This document shows, in pieces, positions 7,704 through 15,113 of a stretch of DNA of 22,732 bases. The position numbers and the translations under genes are program-made. The stretch comes from DATKMS01 sp035541735 (GTDB lineage Bacteria > Desulfobacterota > Binatia > HRBIN30), in assembly GCA_035541735.1 (NCBI GenBank), contig DATKMS010000206.1:1-22732 (forward strand), given 5' to 3'. The notes beneath the pieces are model-generated. The model was not told the origin of the DNA. It was given only the letters and a program-made list of their open reading frames with translations, and searched no databases. The stretch's first letter is position 1; each line of letters opens with the position of its first letter.

Positions 7704-8807
7704 TTGACATCGCGCCGGCCCATTGCTACTGGCGCCCCTGTGGAGAGCGAGCGCGCGGCGTTGTTCGACGAGTTGGTGCGGCAGCGTTTCGGAACGCGCA
7801 CCGCGGTGCGGAGCGTCCTCGCCCTCGCGGGCGACGCGTCGACCCGACGCTACGCACGGCTGCACCTCGAGGGCCCGGGCGCGCCACCTTCGCTCGTGGC
7901 GATGCTCCTCGCCGATCGCGGCATCGCCCTGTCGTCGGAGGAGCTGGCGGTTCTGCAGCAGCCGCCCGCCGAACTTCCCTACCTCAACGTGCATCGATTC
8001 TTGTCCCGTCTCGGGGTGGCGGTGCCGGAACTCTATGCCGATGCGTCCGAGCGCGGCGTGCTGCTCCTCGAAGACATCGGTGACGTGGCATTGTGGGACG
8101 CCGTGCAGCGGCAACCCACAGAGACCGTGCAACACCTCTACCAGCAGGCCATCGACCAGTTGCTGCTCATTCAGATCGAAGGCACGCGCCGCCACGACCA
8201 CACCTGCATCGCCTTCCAGCAGGCCTTCGACGAGCGCCTGTACACCTGGGAGTTCGAGCACTTCATCGAATACGGCATCGAGCGCCGTCTCGGCCAGAGC
8301 TTGCCGGCGGCTGACGCCGAAGTGCTGCGCCGTCACTTCGGTGTCATCGCGCGGCGTCTTGACGCGGCGCCGCGATATCTGAACCATCGCGATTTCCATA
8401 GCTGGAATCTGTTTGTGTTGGACGGCACCATCCGGGTCATCGACTTTCAGGACGCGTTGCTGGCTGCCGCCCCCTATGACCTGGCGACGCTGCTGGGCGA
8501 CCGTGATACGCCACACGTGGTGCGGCCCGAGATAGAAGCCGCGTTGCTCGACTACTATCGGCAGCGTTGGGAGGCGCTCGCCGGAGAAACGGTCGATTCG
8601 AAGGCGTTCGAGAACGTGTATTTCCTGTGTGCTCTCCAGAAGGCGCTGAAAGTGGTCGGCCGGTTCTACTTTCTTGATATTGAGAAGCGGAAGCCGGGGT
8701 ATCTGCGCTACATCCCGTCAACTGTGCGACAGATCGAACGCATTTTGCTGCGTTTTCCGGAACAGGCGGATATGGCAGGGGTCTTGCGGAAGTGGCTACC
8801 GAGGTAA
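7704..8807 (+). CDS. AmgK-like sugar kinase (APH fold)
   Basis: A 367-residue phosphotransferase of the aminoglycoside-phosphotransferase fold. It has the catalytic motif NHRDFHSWNLF (His228, Asp230, Asn235) and the metal-binding IDFQDA (Asp247). The N-terminal GDASTRRYARL resembles the start of AmgK, the anomeric N-acetylmuramate/N-acetylglucosamine kinase of cell-wall recycling known from Pseudomonas. The next gene encodes a MurU-like nucleotidyltransferase, the known partner, which supports this reading over antibiotic resistance. The start is unsure: TTG at 7704 is the first possible codon after an in-frame stop, and GTG at 7740 is an alternative with the same downstream protein. Neither has a good ribosome site. 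A kinase for another sugar phosphate pathway remains possible. Confidence 0.82.
   Translation: MTSRRPIATGAPVESERAALFDELVRQRFGTRTAVRSVLALAGDASTRRYARLHLEGPGAPPSLVAMLLADRGIALSSEELAVLQQPPAELPYLNVHRFLSRLGVAVPELYADASERGVLLLEDIGDVALWDAVQRQPTETVQHLYQQAIDQLLLIQIEGTRRHDHTCIAFQQAFDERLYTWEFEHFIEYGIERRLGQSLPAADAEVLRRHFGVIARRLDAAPRYLNHRDFHSWNLFVLDGTIRVIDFQDALLAAAPYDLATLLGDRDTPHVVRPEIEAALLDYYRQRWEALAGETVDSKAFENVYFLCALQKALKVVGRFYFLDIEKRKPGYLRYIPSTVRQIERILLRFPEQADMAGVLRKWLPR
8801..8807 (+). promoter_or_regulatory. Ribosome binding site of the nucleotidyltransferase, over the kinase stop
   Basis: GAGGTAA is 5 nt before the GTG at 8813, and its TAA is also the kinase stop codon. This sets the start of the second gene at 8813 instead of the GTG at 8792 or the ATG at 8822, and suggests coupled translation. 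Confidence 0.7.
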
Positions 8808-8812
8808 GTCCC

Positions 8813-9538
8813 GTGCGCGCAATGATTCTAGCGGCGGGCAAAGGAACACGGCTGCGGCCGCTGACCGAAAGTGTGCCCAAGCCGCTATTGGAGGTTGCTG
8901 GTCGACCGATGATTGCTTTCCCGCTGCAGTTGCTGCGGGAGGCGGGAATTGAAGAGGTCGTGATCAACTTGCATCACCTCGGGCAACAGATTCGGCGCCG
9001 ACTCGGCGACGGCAAGGCGTACGACGTGCGCATCACCTACTCTGAGGAAGATCCGATCTTGGACACCGGGGGGGCTATTGCGGCTGCTCGGGAGTTTCTC
9101 GGCAGCGGGACGTTCATCGTGCTCAACGCCGATACGGTGATCCACCTGCGGTTGCGCGACGTCATCGCCTTTCACCGCCAGCACCGCGCCACCGCCACAC
9201 TGGTGCTGCGGCCAGATCCTGACGCGGCGCGGCAAGACGCCATATTGATCGATGCGACACAGCGCATGCACTCCATCCTCGGCCATCACCGCGACGGCAG
9301 CGCCGGCGATGGCGCGCCCAGAACCCGTATGATGTACACCGGCGTCATGGTGCTGGAGCCGCGCGTGTTCGACTATATGGGACAAGGCGTTTTCAGCATC
9401 ACGCGCGATGTCTTTCCGCGCCTGTTGGCGGCAGACGAACCGCTCTATGGGTATGTGCACGCGGGCTATTGGCGCGTCCTGGATACGCCCGCGGATCTTG
9501 CCGCCGGCCGCGCGGAGTTGGCGCAGTGCGACACATGA
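8813..9538 (+). CDS. MurU-like nucleotidyltransferase
   Basis: A 241-residue sugar-1-phosphate nucleotidyltransferase. The N-terminus MILAAGKGTRLRPLT is the nucleotide-binding signature, followed by PKPLLEVAGRPM. LNADTV holds the metal-binding aspartate, and TGGAI is the sugar-site loop. The overall pattern (EVVINLHHLGQQI, then YSEE.P.LDTGGAI) is close to MurU, which makes UDP-MurNAc from MurNAc-1-phosphate and so feeds recycled wall sugar back past the fosfomycin-sensitive MurA step. Mannose-1-phosphate guanylyltransferases share these motifs, so specificity is inferred mainly from the AmgK-like gene directly upstream. It is cytoplasmic, and length fits MurU (about 220-240). The stop at 9536-9538 is followed by a new promoter for the patatin gene. 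Confidence 0.85.
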   Translation: MRAMILAAGKGTRLRPLTESVPKPLLEVAGRPMIAFPLQLLREAGIEEVVINLHHLGQQIRRRLGDGKAYDVRITYSEEDPILDTGGAIAAAREFLGSGTFIVLNADTVIHLRLRDVIAFHRQHRATATLVLRPDPDAARQDAILIDATQRMHSILGHHRDGSAGDGAPRTRMMYTGVMVLEPRVFDYMGQGVFSITRDVFPRLLAADEPLYGYVHAGYWRVLDTPADLAAGRAELAQCDT

Positions 9539-9549
9539 TGAAAAATTTC

Positions 9550-9577
9550 TTGACAAACTGCGTCATGCTCGGCTAAT
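9550..9577 (+). promoter_or_regulatory. Sigma-70-like promoter for the patatin gene
   Basis: TTGACA (9550-9555, perfect -35) and GCTAAT (9572-9577, 4 of 6 to the -10 consensus) are separated by 16 bp, in a locally AT-rich stretch between MurU-like and patatin genes. Confidence 0.5.
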
Positions 9578-9603
9578 CGATCATTTGATTGAGAGGGGTT
9601 GCG

Positions 9604-10947
9604 ATGGGGATCACCATCGTTCAGAAGAGTGACCTGTCGGTTCGGAAGAAGGAGCCGAAGATCGCTCTGGTCCTCGCCGGTGGGGCCGTCACTGGCGGCG
9701 CGTTCAAGCTGGGTGGCTTGAAGGCCCTCGACGATTTTCTGGTCAACAAGAAGACCACCGAGTTCGACACTTACGTCGGCTTGAGCGCCGGCGCGGTGCT
9801 GGCGGCGCCGCTGGCGGCCGGTGTGAGTCCCGCCGAGATGCTCAAGAGCTTGGAGGGGAAGTCAACGCAGTTCGATCACTTCCGCCCCGGCGATGTGTAC
9901 GCACCGGCATGGGGTGACTTCGTCTCGCGTCCCGCCCAATTCGCCTTCGACGTGCTGACGTTTCTGCCGGGCACCGTCGGTGACCTGCTGCGGCAGGTAC
10001 CGCGTTTGGCGCGCAAGCTGCAAGAGCCTTTGGCCGAGGCGTGGCGCAATCCGAGCACCACCAGCCTGCAGGAATTGCTCACCCCCATCGGCGAAGCCAT
10101 CGCCGGCCGCCGCGGTTTTCCGTCGCCGCTGGACTATTTGCCCTCCGGGTTCTTCGACAACTCCAGCATCGAACGCTACCTGCGGCGCAACTTCGAAGCC
10201 TCGGGCATCCCCAACGACTTCCGTGATCTCTATAGGGAAACGAAAAAAGAGTTGTACATCGGCGCGATGAACCTCGATAGCGCGGAGCGTGTCGTCTTCG
10301 GCTACGACGAGGACACGTCCGTGACCGTCTCCGAGGCGGTGCAGGCGTCCACGGCGCTGCCTGGATTCTACAAGCCGGCGCGCATCCGCGGCGTTGACTA
10401 CGTTGACGGCGGCGTGCGCCGCACGGCGAACATCGACGTCGCCATCGAGCACGGCGCCGATCTCGTCATCTGCTACAACCCGTTCCGGCCGTTCTCCAAT
10501 CGCGTGCGCCGGACGGTGAAGAACGGCGAGTACGAGATCGAGGGTCAGTTGCTTGCCGAGACCGGCATCCTGACGGTGATCAACCAAGTGTTCCGCACGC
10601 TGCTCCACTCCCGCCTGCAGTACGGGCTGCGCCAGTACCAGGATGACCCGAACTTCCGCGGCGACATCGTGGTGGTTGAGCCCAAGGAAACCGACCGCCA
10701 CATCTTCCAGCTCAGCGCCATGGCCTACTGGCAGCGTCTCTCGGCCGCACAGTACGGCTACGTGTCGGTCACCGAATCGATCGAGCAGAACTACGATCTC
10801 ATCAAGCACATTCTGGAGAGCTACGGCGTCTCGATGACCCGCCGCCAGGCGCGTGCCGGCGTCGAACGCATCCGCGAAGAAGACCCGCAAGAAGTGTCAA
10901 AGGTCCTCCTGCACGACGTGCCGCGCCGCAATTTGAGCGTGGCGTAG
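9604..10947 (+). CDS. Patatin-like phospholipase
   Basis: A 447-residue serine lipid hydrolase of the patatin family. The oxyanion region is LAGGAVTGGAF (residues 24-34), the nucleophile elbow GLSAG places Ser61 as catalytic serine, and the dyad aspartate is Asp268 in VDGGV. No signal peptide is seen, so the enzyme is likely cytoplasmic or peripheral to the membrane; secretion cannot be excluded. About 150 residues follow the dyad, longer than a minimal patatin domain, with no second domain that I recognise. The ATG at 9604 is supported by GAGAGGGG (9591-9598) 5 nt upstream; an in-frame TTG at 9589 lies before that site. Likely roles are membrane phospholipid turnover or acyl-ester hydrolysis. 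It has its own promoter candidate and ends in a strong terminator. Confidence 0.92.
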   Translation: MGITIVQKSDLSVRKKEPKIALVLAGGAVTGGAFKLGGLKALDDFLVNKKTTEFDTYVGLSAGAVLAAPLAAGVSPAEMLKSLEGKSTQFDHFRPGDVYAPAWGDFVSRPAQFAFDVLTFLPGTVGDLLRQVPRLARKLQEPLAEAWRNPSTTSLQELLTPIGEAIAGRRGFPSPLDYLPSGFFDNSSIERYLRRNFEASGIPNDFRDLYRETKKELYIGAMNLDSAERVVFGYDEDTSVTVSEAVQASTALPGFYKPARIRGVDYVDGGVRRTANIDVAIEHGADLVICYNPFRPFSNRVRRTVKNGEYEIEGQLLAETGILTVINQVFRTLLHSRLQYGLRQYQDDPNFRGDIVVVEPKETDRHIFQLSAMAYWQRLSAAQYGYVSVTESIEQNYDLIKHILESYGVSMTRRQARAGVERIREEDPQEVSKVLLHDVPRRNLSVA

Positions 10948-10949
10948 GG

Positions 10950-11064
10950 AAGCTTTCAGCAGTCAGGCATCAGCTTTCAGCTCGAACAAGAAACAAGAGG
11001 GGCAGTGGCCGGAAGCCACTGCCCCTCGCATTTCTAGCTGACGGCTGATTGCTGACAGCCGACG
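10950..11064. repeat. Degenerate inverted arrays around the terminator
   Basis: On the left (about 10950-10984) and right (about 11033-11064) sit loose copies of an AGCTGA/TCAGCT-type word, in opposite orientation. Left contains TCAGCAGTCAGGCATCAGCT; the complement of the right contains TCGGCTGTCAGCAATCAGC. They can pair imperfectly around the 10997-11027 hairpin. Confidence 0.55.
10997..11036. terminator. Bidirectional terminator between patatin and thiolase
   Basis: A perfect 13-bp inverted repeat (10997-11009 and 11015-11027) with a 5-nt loop CGGAA. On the plus strand it is followed by GCATTTCT; on the minus strand by TTGTTTCTTGTTC, which is the more T-rich side. It lies between convergent genes and can stop both transcripts. 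Confidence 0.8.
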
Positions 11065-11065
11065 G

Positions 11066-12205
11066 CTACAGCCTTTCGATGATCGTCGCGATGCCCATGC
11101 CGATGCCGATGCACATCGTCGACAGGCCGTAGCGCTTGTTCTGCCGTTCGAGCTCGTCGAGGAGCGTGCCGATCAGCATCGCGCCGGTGGCGCCGAGCGG
11201 GTGGCCGAGGGCGATGGCGCCGCCGTTGACGTTCACCTTCTCCGGATCCATCCCGGTCTCCTGCATCACGCACAGCGGCACCGGGGCGAAGGCCTCGTTG
11301 ATCTCGATGACATCGATGTCGTCGATCTTCATGCCCGTGCGCTGCAGGATCTTCTGCGTCGCCGGAATCGGACCGGTGAGCATGATCACCGGCTCGGAGC
11401 CGACGATCACCTGGTCGACGATGCGGCCGCGCGGCTGCAGCTTCAGCTCCTTCACTCTTTTCTCCGAGGCCAGCAGGACGGCCGCGGCGCCGTCGACGAT
11501 GCCGCTCGAGTTCCCGGCGGTGATCTTGCCGTCCGGCTTGAACGACGGCTGCAATGCCATCAGCCCGGCGAGCGTCGACTGCGGCCGCACGTGCTCGTCG
11601 GTGTCGAAATGCTTGTTCTCGCCGTTGTGCGTGACATCCACCGCCACAATGCTCTTCTTGAAGCGGCCTTCCTGAATGGCGCGCCACGCCTTCTGCTGGC
11701 TGCCGAGTGCGAACTCGTCGATCTGCTCGCGGCTGAAGTTCCACTGCTCCGCGATCATCTCGGCGGACAGCCCCTGCGGGATCAGATTGTACTTCTCCAT
11801 CAAGCTGGGAGGCAGCGGGCCCATGTCCGCACCCATCGGCACCCGGGTCATGTTCTCCACCCCGCCGGCGACGACGAGGTCCTGCGCCCCAGCTTTGATG
11901 GCTTGCGCGGCGAAGTTCACTGCCTGCTGTCCGGAGCCGCAAAAGCGGTTCAGTGTGACTCCCGGCACCTCGATGGGCCACCCGGCTGCAAGCACCGCAC
12001 TACGGGCGAGGTTGGTGCCTTGTTCACCGGTCTCGGTGACGCAGCCGACGACGACGTCATCCACGTTCTTCGGATCGACGCCCACGCGCTTGACGACCGC
12101 GTTGAGCGGCACGCAGAACAGATCGATGGGGTGCACCTCCGACAGGCTGCCCTTGCGCCGGCCGCGCGCTGTCCGGCACGCATCGATGATGTACGCTTCT
12201 GCCAT
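11066..12205 (-). CDS. Acetyl-CoA C-acyltransferase (thiolase)
   Basis: A complete 379-residue thiolase, which either cleaves 3-ketoacyl-CoA in beta-oxidation or condenses two acyl-CoAs. The acyl-accepting cysteine is Cys89 in RFCGSGQQAV, the catalytic histidine is His335 in GHPLGATGA, and the second cysteine is Cys365 in CIGIGMG (the usual motif has GGG at this site, with GIG or GVG variants known). The start at 12203-12205 is well supported by GGAGG (12211-12215) 5 nt upstream and by the typical MAEAYIIDACRTARG opening. It lies 98 nt after the BepA-like gene on the same strand, with a short repeat in the gap, so it may be read from that operon or alone. No acyl-CoA dehydrogenase or hydratase is adjacent, so chain-length preference is unknown. 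Confidence 0.95.
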   Translation of the reverse strand: MAEAYIIDACRTARGRRKGSLSEVHPIDLFCVPLNAVVKRVGVDPKNVDDVVVGCVTETGEQGTNLARSAVLAAGWPIEVPGVTLNRFCGSGQQAVNFAAQAIKAGAQDLVVAGGVENMTRVPMGADMGPLPPSLMEKYNLIPQGLSAEMIAEQWNFSREQIDEFALGSQQKAWRAIQEGRFKKSIVAVDVTHNGENKHFDTDEHVRPQSTLAGLMALQPSFKPDGKITAGNSSGIVDGAAAVLLASEKRVKELKLQPRGRIVDQVIVGSEPVIMLTGPIPATQKILQRTGMKIDDIDVIEINEAFAPVPLCVMQETGMDPEKVNVNGGAIALGHPLGATGAMLIGTLLDELERQNKRYGLSTMCIGIGMGIATIIERL

Positions 12206-12220
12206 GGATTCCTCCCCCAA

Positions 12221-12256
12221 TGAATTTCGGATTGCGGATTTGGGATTGCGGATTGA
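12221..12256. repeat. AT-rich degenerate repeat upstream of the thiolase
   Basis: Two 14-nt tandem copies of GGATTGCGGATTTG/GA (12229-12242, 12243-12256), preceded by a weaker AATTTC piece. The same type of word recurs at 17728-17814. Here only one orientation is visible, with no partner arm nearby. Confidence 0.6.
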
Positions 12257-12303
12257 AAAGCTCCGCGTTCCGTAGACGTGGGTAACAGCGGCTTGACCCT
12301 CAG

Positions 12304-13695
12304 TCAACCGCGGCGCGGCTTGCCGCTGCCATGCCGCAAGTACTCCTTGAGTTCGGCGATCTCGGCGCGCACTTCCTGTCCGCGCGGCGTACCGGTGGTG
12401 AATAGTGGCTCGGCTTTTTCGAACTGGCTGAGCGCCTTGTCGTACTCGCCACGCAGCTTGTACGCGCGCCCGAGGTGGTAGTAGCCGTCGCCTGCCTGGC
12501 CGCTGCGGCCGGCGAGGATGCCGAAGCCATAGTGCGCGTCCGCCAGCGTCGGGGCCAGTTGGAAGGCGCGTTCGTACTCGCGCAGCGCGCCGGCGGTGTC
12601 GTTCTGTGCTTCCAAAACCTTCCCCAACTCGTAGTGGGCGACCGGATCGTTTGGTGCGATCTCGGCGGCGCGGCTCAGCAGCTCCCGCGCTTTGTCGAGT
12701 TGCTGCAGGCGGAGGGCCGTACGGCCAAGTTCGCGATCAACGCCAGCAAAGCCGAGCTGGCGCGCTACCTCGAGGGACTGCCGCGCTGCCTCGAACGCTC
12801 CGGTCTCGAGCTGTGCGACGCCGAGCAGGTAGCGGGCGCGGCCGTCGCTCGGCTGCGCCTCCGCCTGGCGGCGGTAATAGGTCACCACATCCTGTGGCGG
12901 CTCCGAGCGTGCCCGCACCACCGCCTGCACGCGCTCCAGCTCCATACTGGAGGGTTGGCGAGGACCGCTGTCCCATTGATGCGTGTGGAGCACTGCCTCG
13001 AGGTTGGTGAGCCGCGTCTCGGTGAGCGGGTGCGACAGCAGGTACGGGGGCGCGAACGTCGGTGTTGTGCGCTGCTCGTCCAGCATCTTCTTGAAGAAGT
13101 CGAGCATGCCGCGCGGATCGTAACCCGCTTGCTGCATGTAACGGGCGCCGAGGTAATCGGCCTCCTGCTCGAACTCGCGCCGGTACTGCAACTGCACCGC
13201 AGCGTTGGCGGCGACCGCGCCGGCGCCGATGGCGGGCTGCACTGCCGACAGCAGAACACCCAGCAGCGTGGCATAGTTCATCAGCTGCGTGGCTTCCTGC
13301 TGGCGCGCCAGGTGATGCGCGTTGACGTGGGCGATCTCATGGCCCAGCACTCCCGCCAACTCGTCGTCGTTCGCGGCCCGCGTCAGCAAGCCGCCGTGCA
13401 CATAGACGTAGCCGCCAGGCACGGCAAAGGCGTTGATGCGTGGGTCGCGCACCACGGAGAACTGATACTGAAAGGTCTGGTCGTTGAGATTGCTGGCGAT
13501 GCGCTGGCCGATGCGATCGATGTAACTCGTCACCTCCACATCATCGATCAGCGGGAGCTGCGCGCGTGCTTCGAGGTCGAACTGCTTGCCCAGCTGCTTC
13601 TCGTCGCTGATCGAGCCGGCGTGCACCAACCGCGCCGCTGCCGGATTGCAGACGAGCGCGCAGATCACAATGGTGATGCAGCGCTGGTGCCTCAT
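12304..13695 (-). CDS. M48 metalloprotease with TPR repeats (BepA/YfgC-like)
   Basis: A 463-residue zinc metalloprotease. An N-terminal signal-like segment (residues 1-26, ending LVHA) suggests export to the periplasm. The M48 domain has HEIAH (His119, Glu120, His123) and the third ligand Glu178 in EQEAD. The second half carries several TPR-type helices, for example ARYLLGVAQLETGAFEAARQ and HYELGKVLEAQNDTAGALRE, ending in a basic tail. This layout matches BepA, which in Escherichia coli helps assemble LptD and degrades misassembled outer-membrane proteins. The first cysteine pair in the signal region does not fit a lipobox. Start ATG at 13693-13695 lies 19 nt after the rmuC stop with no clear ribosome site, so translation may depend on rmuC. 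Confidence in class is high, in exact role moderate. Confidence 0.92.
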   Translation of the reverse strand: MRHQRCITIVICALVCNPAAARLVHAGSISDEKQLGKQFDLEARAQLPLIDDVEVTSYIDRIGQRIASNLNDQTFQYQFSVVRDPRINAFAVPGGYVYVHGGLLTRAANDDELAGVLGHEIAHVNAHHLARQQEATQLMNYATLLGVLLSAVQPAIGAGAVAANAAVQLQYRREFEQEADYLGARYMQQAGYDPRGMLDFFKKMLDEQRTTPTFAPPYLLSHPLTETRLTNLEAVLHTHQWDSGPRQPSSMELERVQAVVRARSEPPQDVVTYYRRQAEAQPSDGRARYLLGVAQLETGAFEAARQSLEVARQLGFAGVDRELGRTALRLQQLDKARELLSRAAEIAPNDPVAHYELGKVLEAQNDTAGALREYERAFQLAPTLADAHYGFGILAGRSGQAGDGYYHLGRAYKLRGEYDKALSQFEKAEPLFTTGTPRGQEVRAEIAELKEYLRHGSGKPRRG

Positions 13696-13714
13696 GATGC
13701 GGCTACGGATGCTG

Positions 13715-14902
13715 CTAGCGGCTCTTGTTGGCAGCGTCCAGCTTGGGCGGAAACAGTGGGCTGATCTGACCGGTGTCTGCTTCCCCACTCTCGACCTCGT
13801 CCGTGCCGACCACGCTGGCGAAGCGCGTCTCCAAGCGTTCCAGGCGCCGGTCGGCTCCTGCGAAACTCGAGATCGCGTTGTTCAAGTGCTTGCCGACCAG
13901 CCGGAAGTCGTCCCGGAAGCGATCGAAGTCACCGCGCAGGCGGGCGAGCTGCTGCAAGATTTCCTGCGAGCGTTCCTCGATGCGCAGGCCGCGCAGGCCG
14001 AGGACGATGGCCTGCAGATAGGCGTAGAAGGAGCCCGGCGACACCGGGATGACCTTGCGTGAGAGCGCGTAGGCGCTGATGTCGGCGTCCCCGGTGGCCT
14101 CATCCTTCACGACGATTTCGTAGTAGACGTTTTCCGCCGGGATATACATCAGCGCGAAGTCGAACGTGCCCTCGTCCGGCAGGATGTACTTGGTGGCAAC
14201 CGCGTCGATGTGCCGCTTCACGTCGGTGACGAAGGCGCGCCGCACGCGGCTGCGCTCGTCGTCCGTCTGTGCGTCCAGCAGGCGGCGGAAGTTCTCCAGC
14301 GGAAACTTAGCGTCCACGGGCACCAGGCCGCTGCCGAGGCGGATCACGGCGTCGACCTTCTGGCCGCTGCGAAAGCCGTGCTGCACGACGAAATGATCGG
14401 CCGGCAGGATTTGCTTCAAGAGGTCTTCGAGCAGCAGCTCCCCCAGCCCGCCGCGCAGCTTTGGCGCCTGCAAGATCTGTTGCAGCGAGGAGATGTCCTT
14501 GCCGATCTCGTAGATCTTGCGGTTGGCCTCCTCGAGGCTGCCGAGGCTGCGGTGCACCGCGCCGATCACCTGCGCCGTGCTGTCGAGGCGCTCGCCGAGG
14601 GTGCGATGCGTGTGCTGCATCAACTCGACGTTCTCATGCAGGCGTTCGTGCACGGTTGTGGCGATGTGTGCCAGCTGTTGATTGAGCGCATGCGTGTTGG
14701 CTTCGAGAGCGCGGCCGAACTGATCGCGCAAACCTTCGATCTGCTGCTGCAGCAGCAGGGGCGACCGGTCCGCCTCCTGGGCTGCGCTCAGCGCCTCCAC
14801 CCGTGCCGCGGTCTGGCGCTGGTTGAGGAGCACGAGGACGAGCAGGACCAGGAGGACCGCGACGACGGCGAGAGCAACGCCCAGTGCGACTGCGAGGGTC
14901 AC
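13715..14902 (-). CDS. rmuC: RmuC family protein
   Basis: A 395-residue protein of the RmuC family, linked in Escherichia coli to limiting recombination at inverted repeats; the biochemical activity is not settled. It starts with a membrane-anchor helix (about residues 3-26, rich in leucine and valine), followed by a long helical, probably coiled-coil region to about residue 140. The RmuC core contains GLGELLLEDLL, then VDAVIRL...VPVDAKFPLENF, which carries the predicted nuclease-fold acidic/lysine residues, and later MYIPAENVYYE. The GTG start at 14900-14902 overlaps the TGA of the small upstream gene by 4 nt (GTGA), so translation is likely coupled. The alanine/serine-rich C-terminal tail is variable. 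Confidence 0.93.
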   Translation of the reverse strand: MTLAVALGVALAVVAVLLVLLVLVLLNQRQTAARVEALSAAQEADRSPLLLQQQIEGLRDQFGRALEANTHALNQQLAHIATTVHERLHENVELMQHTHRTLGERLDSTAQVIGAVHRSLGSLEEANRKIYEIGKDISSLQQILQAPKLRGGLGELLLEDLLKQILPADHFVVQHGFRSGQKVDAVIRLGSGLVPVDAKFPLENFRRLLDAQTDDERSRVRRAFVTDVKRHIDAVATKYILPDEGTFDFALMYIPAENVYYEIVVKDEATGDADISAYALSRKVIPVSPGSFYAYLQAIVLGLRGLRIEERSQEILQQLARLRGDFDRFRDDFRLVGKHLNNAISSFAGADRRLERLETRFASVVGTDEVESGEADTGQISPLFPPKLDAANKSR

Positions 14903-15111
14903 AGCAGGTGCACCGCGTATTCCAACAACGCGCTCAGTTGCCGCATCCGGCGCGCGTGCACCGGCCGCTCTGCGGGCGGCGCGCTCTCGAAGAGTTCCAG
15001 AGAGAGCCGCAGATTGGCTTCGAGGATCTCAATGCACCGCTCCGTGCAGGCGCGTTCCTGCTCGCGGCGGCGGGCGCGGACGATATCTTGGAATGGGACG
15101 ACAACGGCCAT
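14899..15111 (-). CDS. Small hypothetical protein, 70 aa, between trmJ and rmuC
   Basis: I do not recognise this family. The 70-residue product starts MAVVVPFQDIVRARRRE and is mostly predicted helix: an arginine/glutamate-rich first half, then SLELFESAPPAERP, a basic HARRMRQ, and a hydrophobic end LSALLEYAVHLL. It has two cysteines about four residues apart (ACTERC), no signal peptide and no membrane helix. Evidence that it is real is positional: its ATG is 2 nt after the trmJ stop, with GAGGGG about 10 nt upstream, and its stop overlaps the rmuC start by 4 nt. Such spacing on both sides is unlikely by chance and suggests a coupled gene, perhaps a partner of RmuC. The alternative is a longer, less likely start inside trmJ. 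Confidence 0.7.
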   Translation of the reverse strand: MAVVVPFQDIVRARRREQERACTERCIEILEANLRLSLELFESAPPAERPVHARRMRQLSALLEYAVHLL

Positions 15112-15113
15112 GC

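Noticed and set aside
7704..8807. Reading the APH-fold kinase as an antibiotic resistance gene
   Set aside because: The fold alone is not enough; the IDFQD wording and the MurU-like partner point to sugar kinase activity.
9862..10890. A 342-codon minus-strand frame opposite the patatin gene
   Set aside because: It mirrors a gene with a promoter, ribosome site and catalytic dyad; its product is low in motif content.
10950..11064. A CRISPR array
   Set aside because: The repeats are degenerate short words without regular spacers and no cas gene is present.
11201..12223. A 340-codon plus-strand frame opposite the thiolase
   Set aside because: It is the complement of a well-supported thiolase and shows no domain.
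12475..13764. A 429-codon plus-strand frame opposite the M48 protease
   Set aside because: It is antisense to a protein with HEIAH and TPR repeats; its composition is that of a codon shadow and it has no ribosome site.
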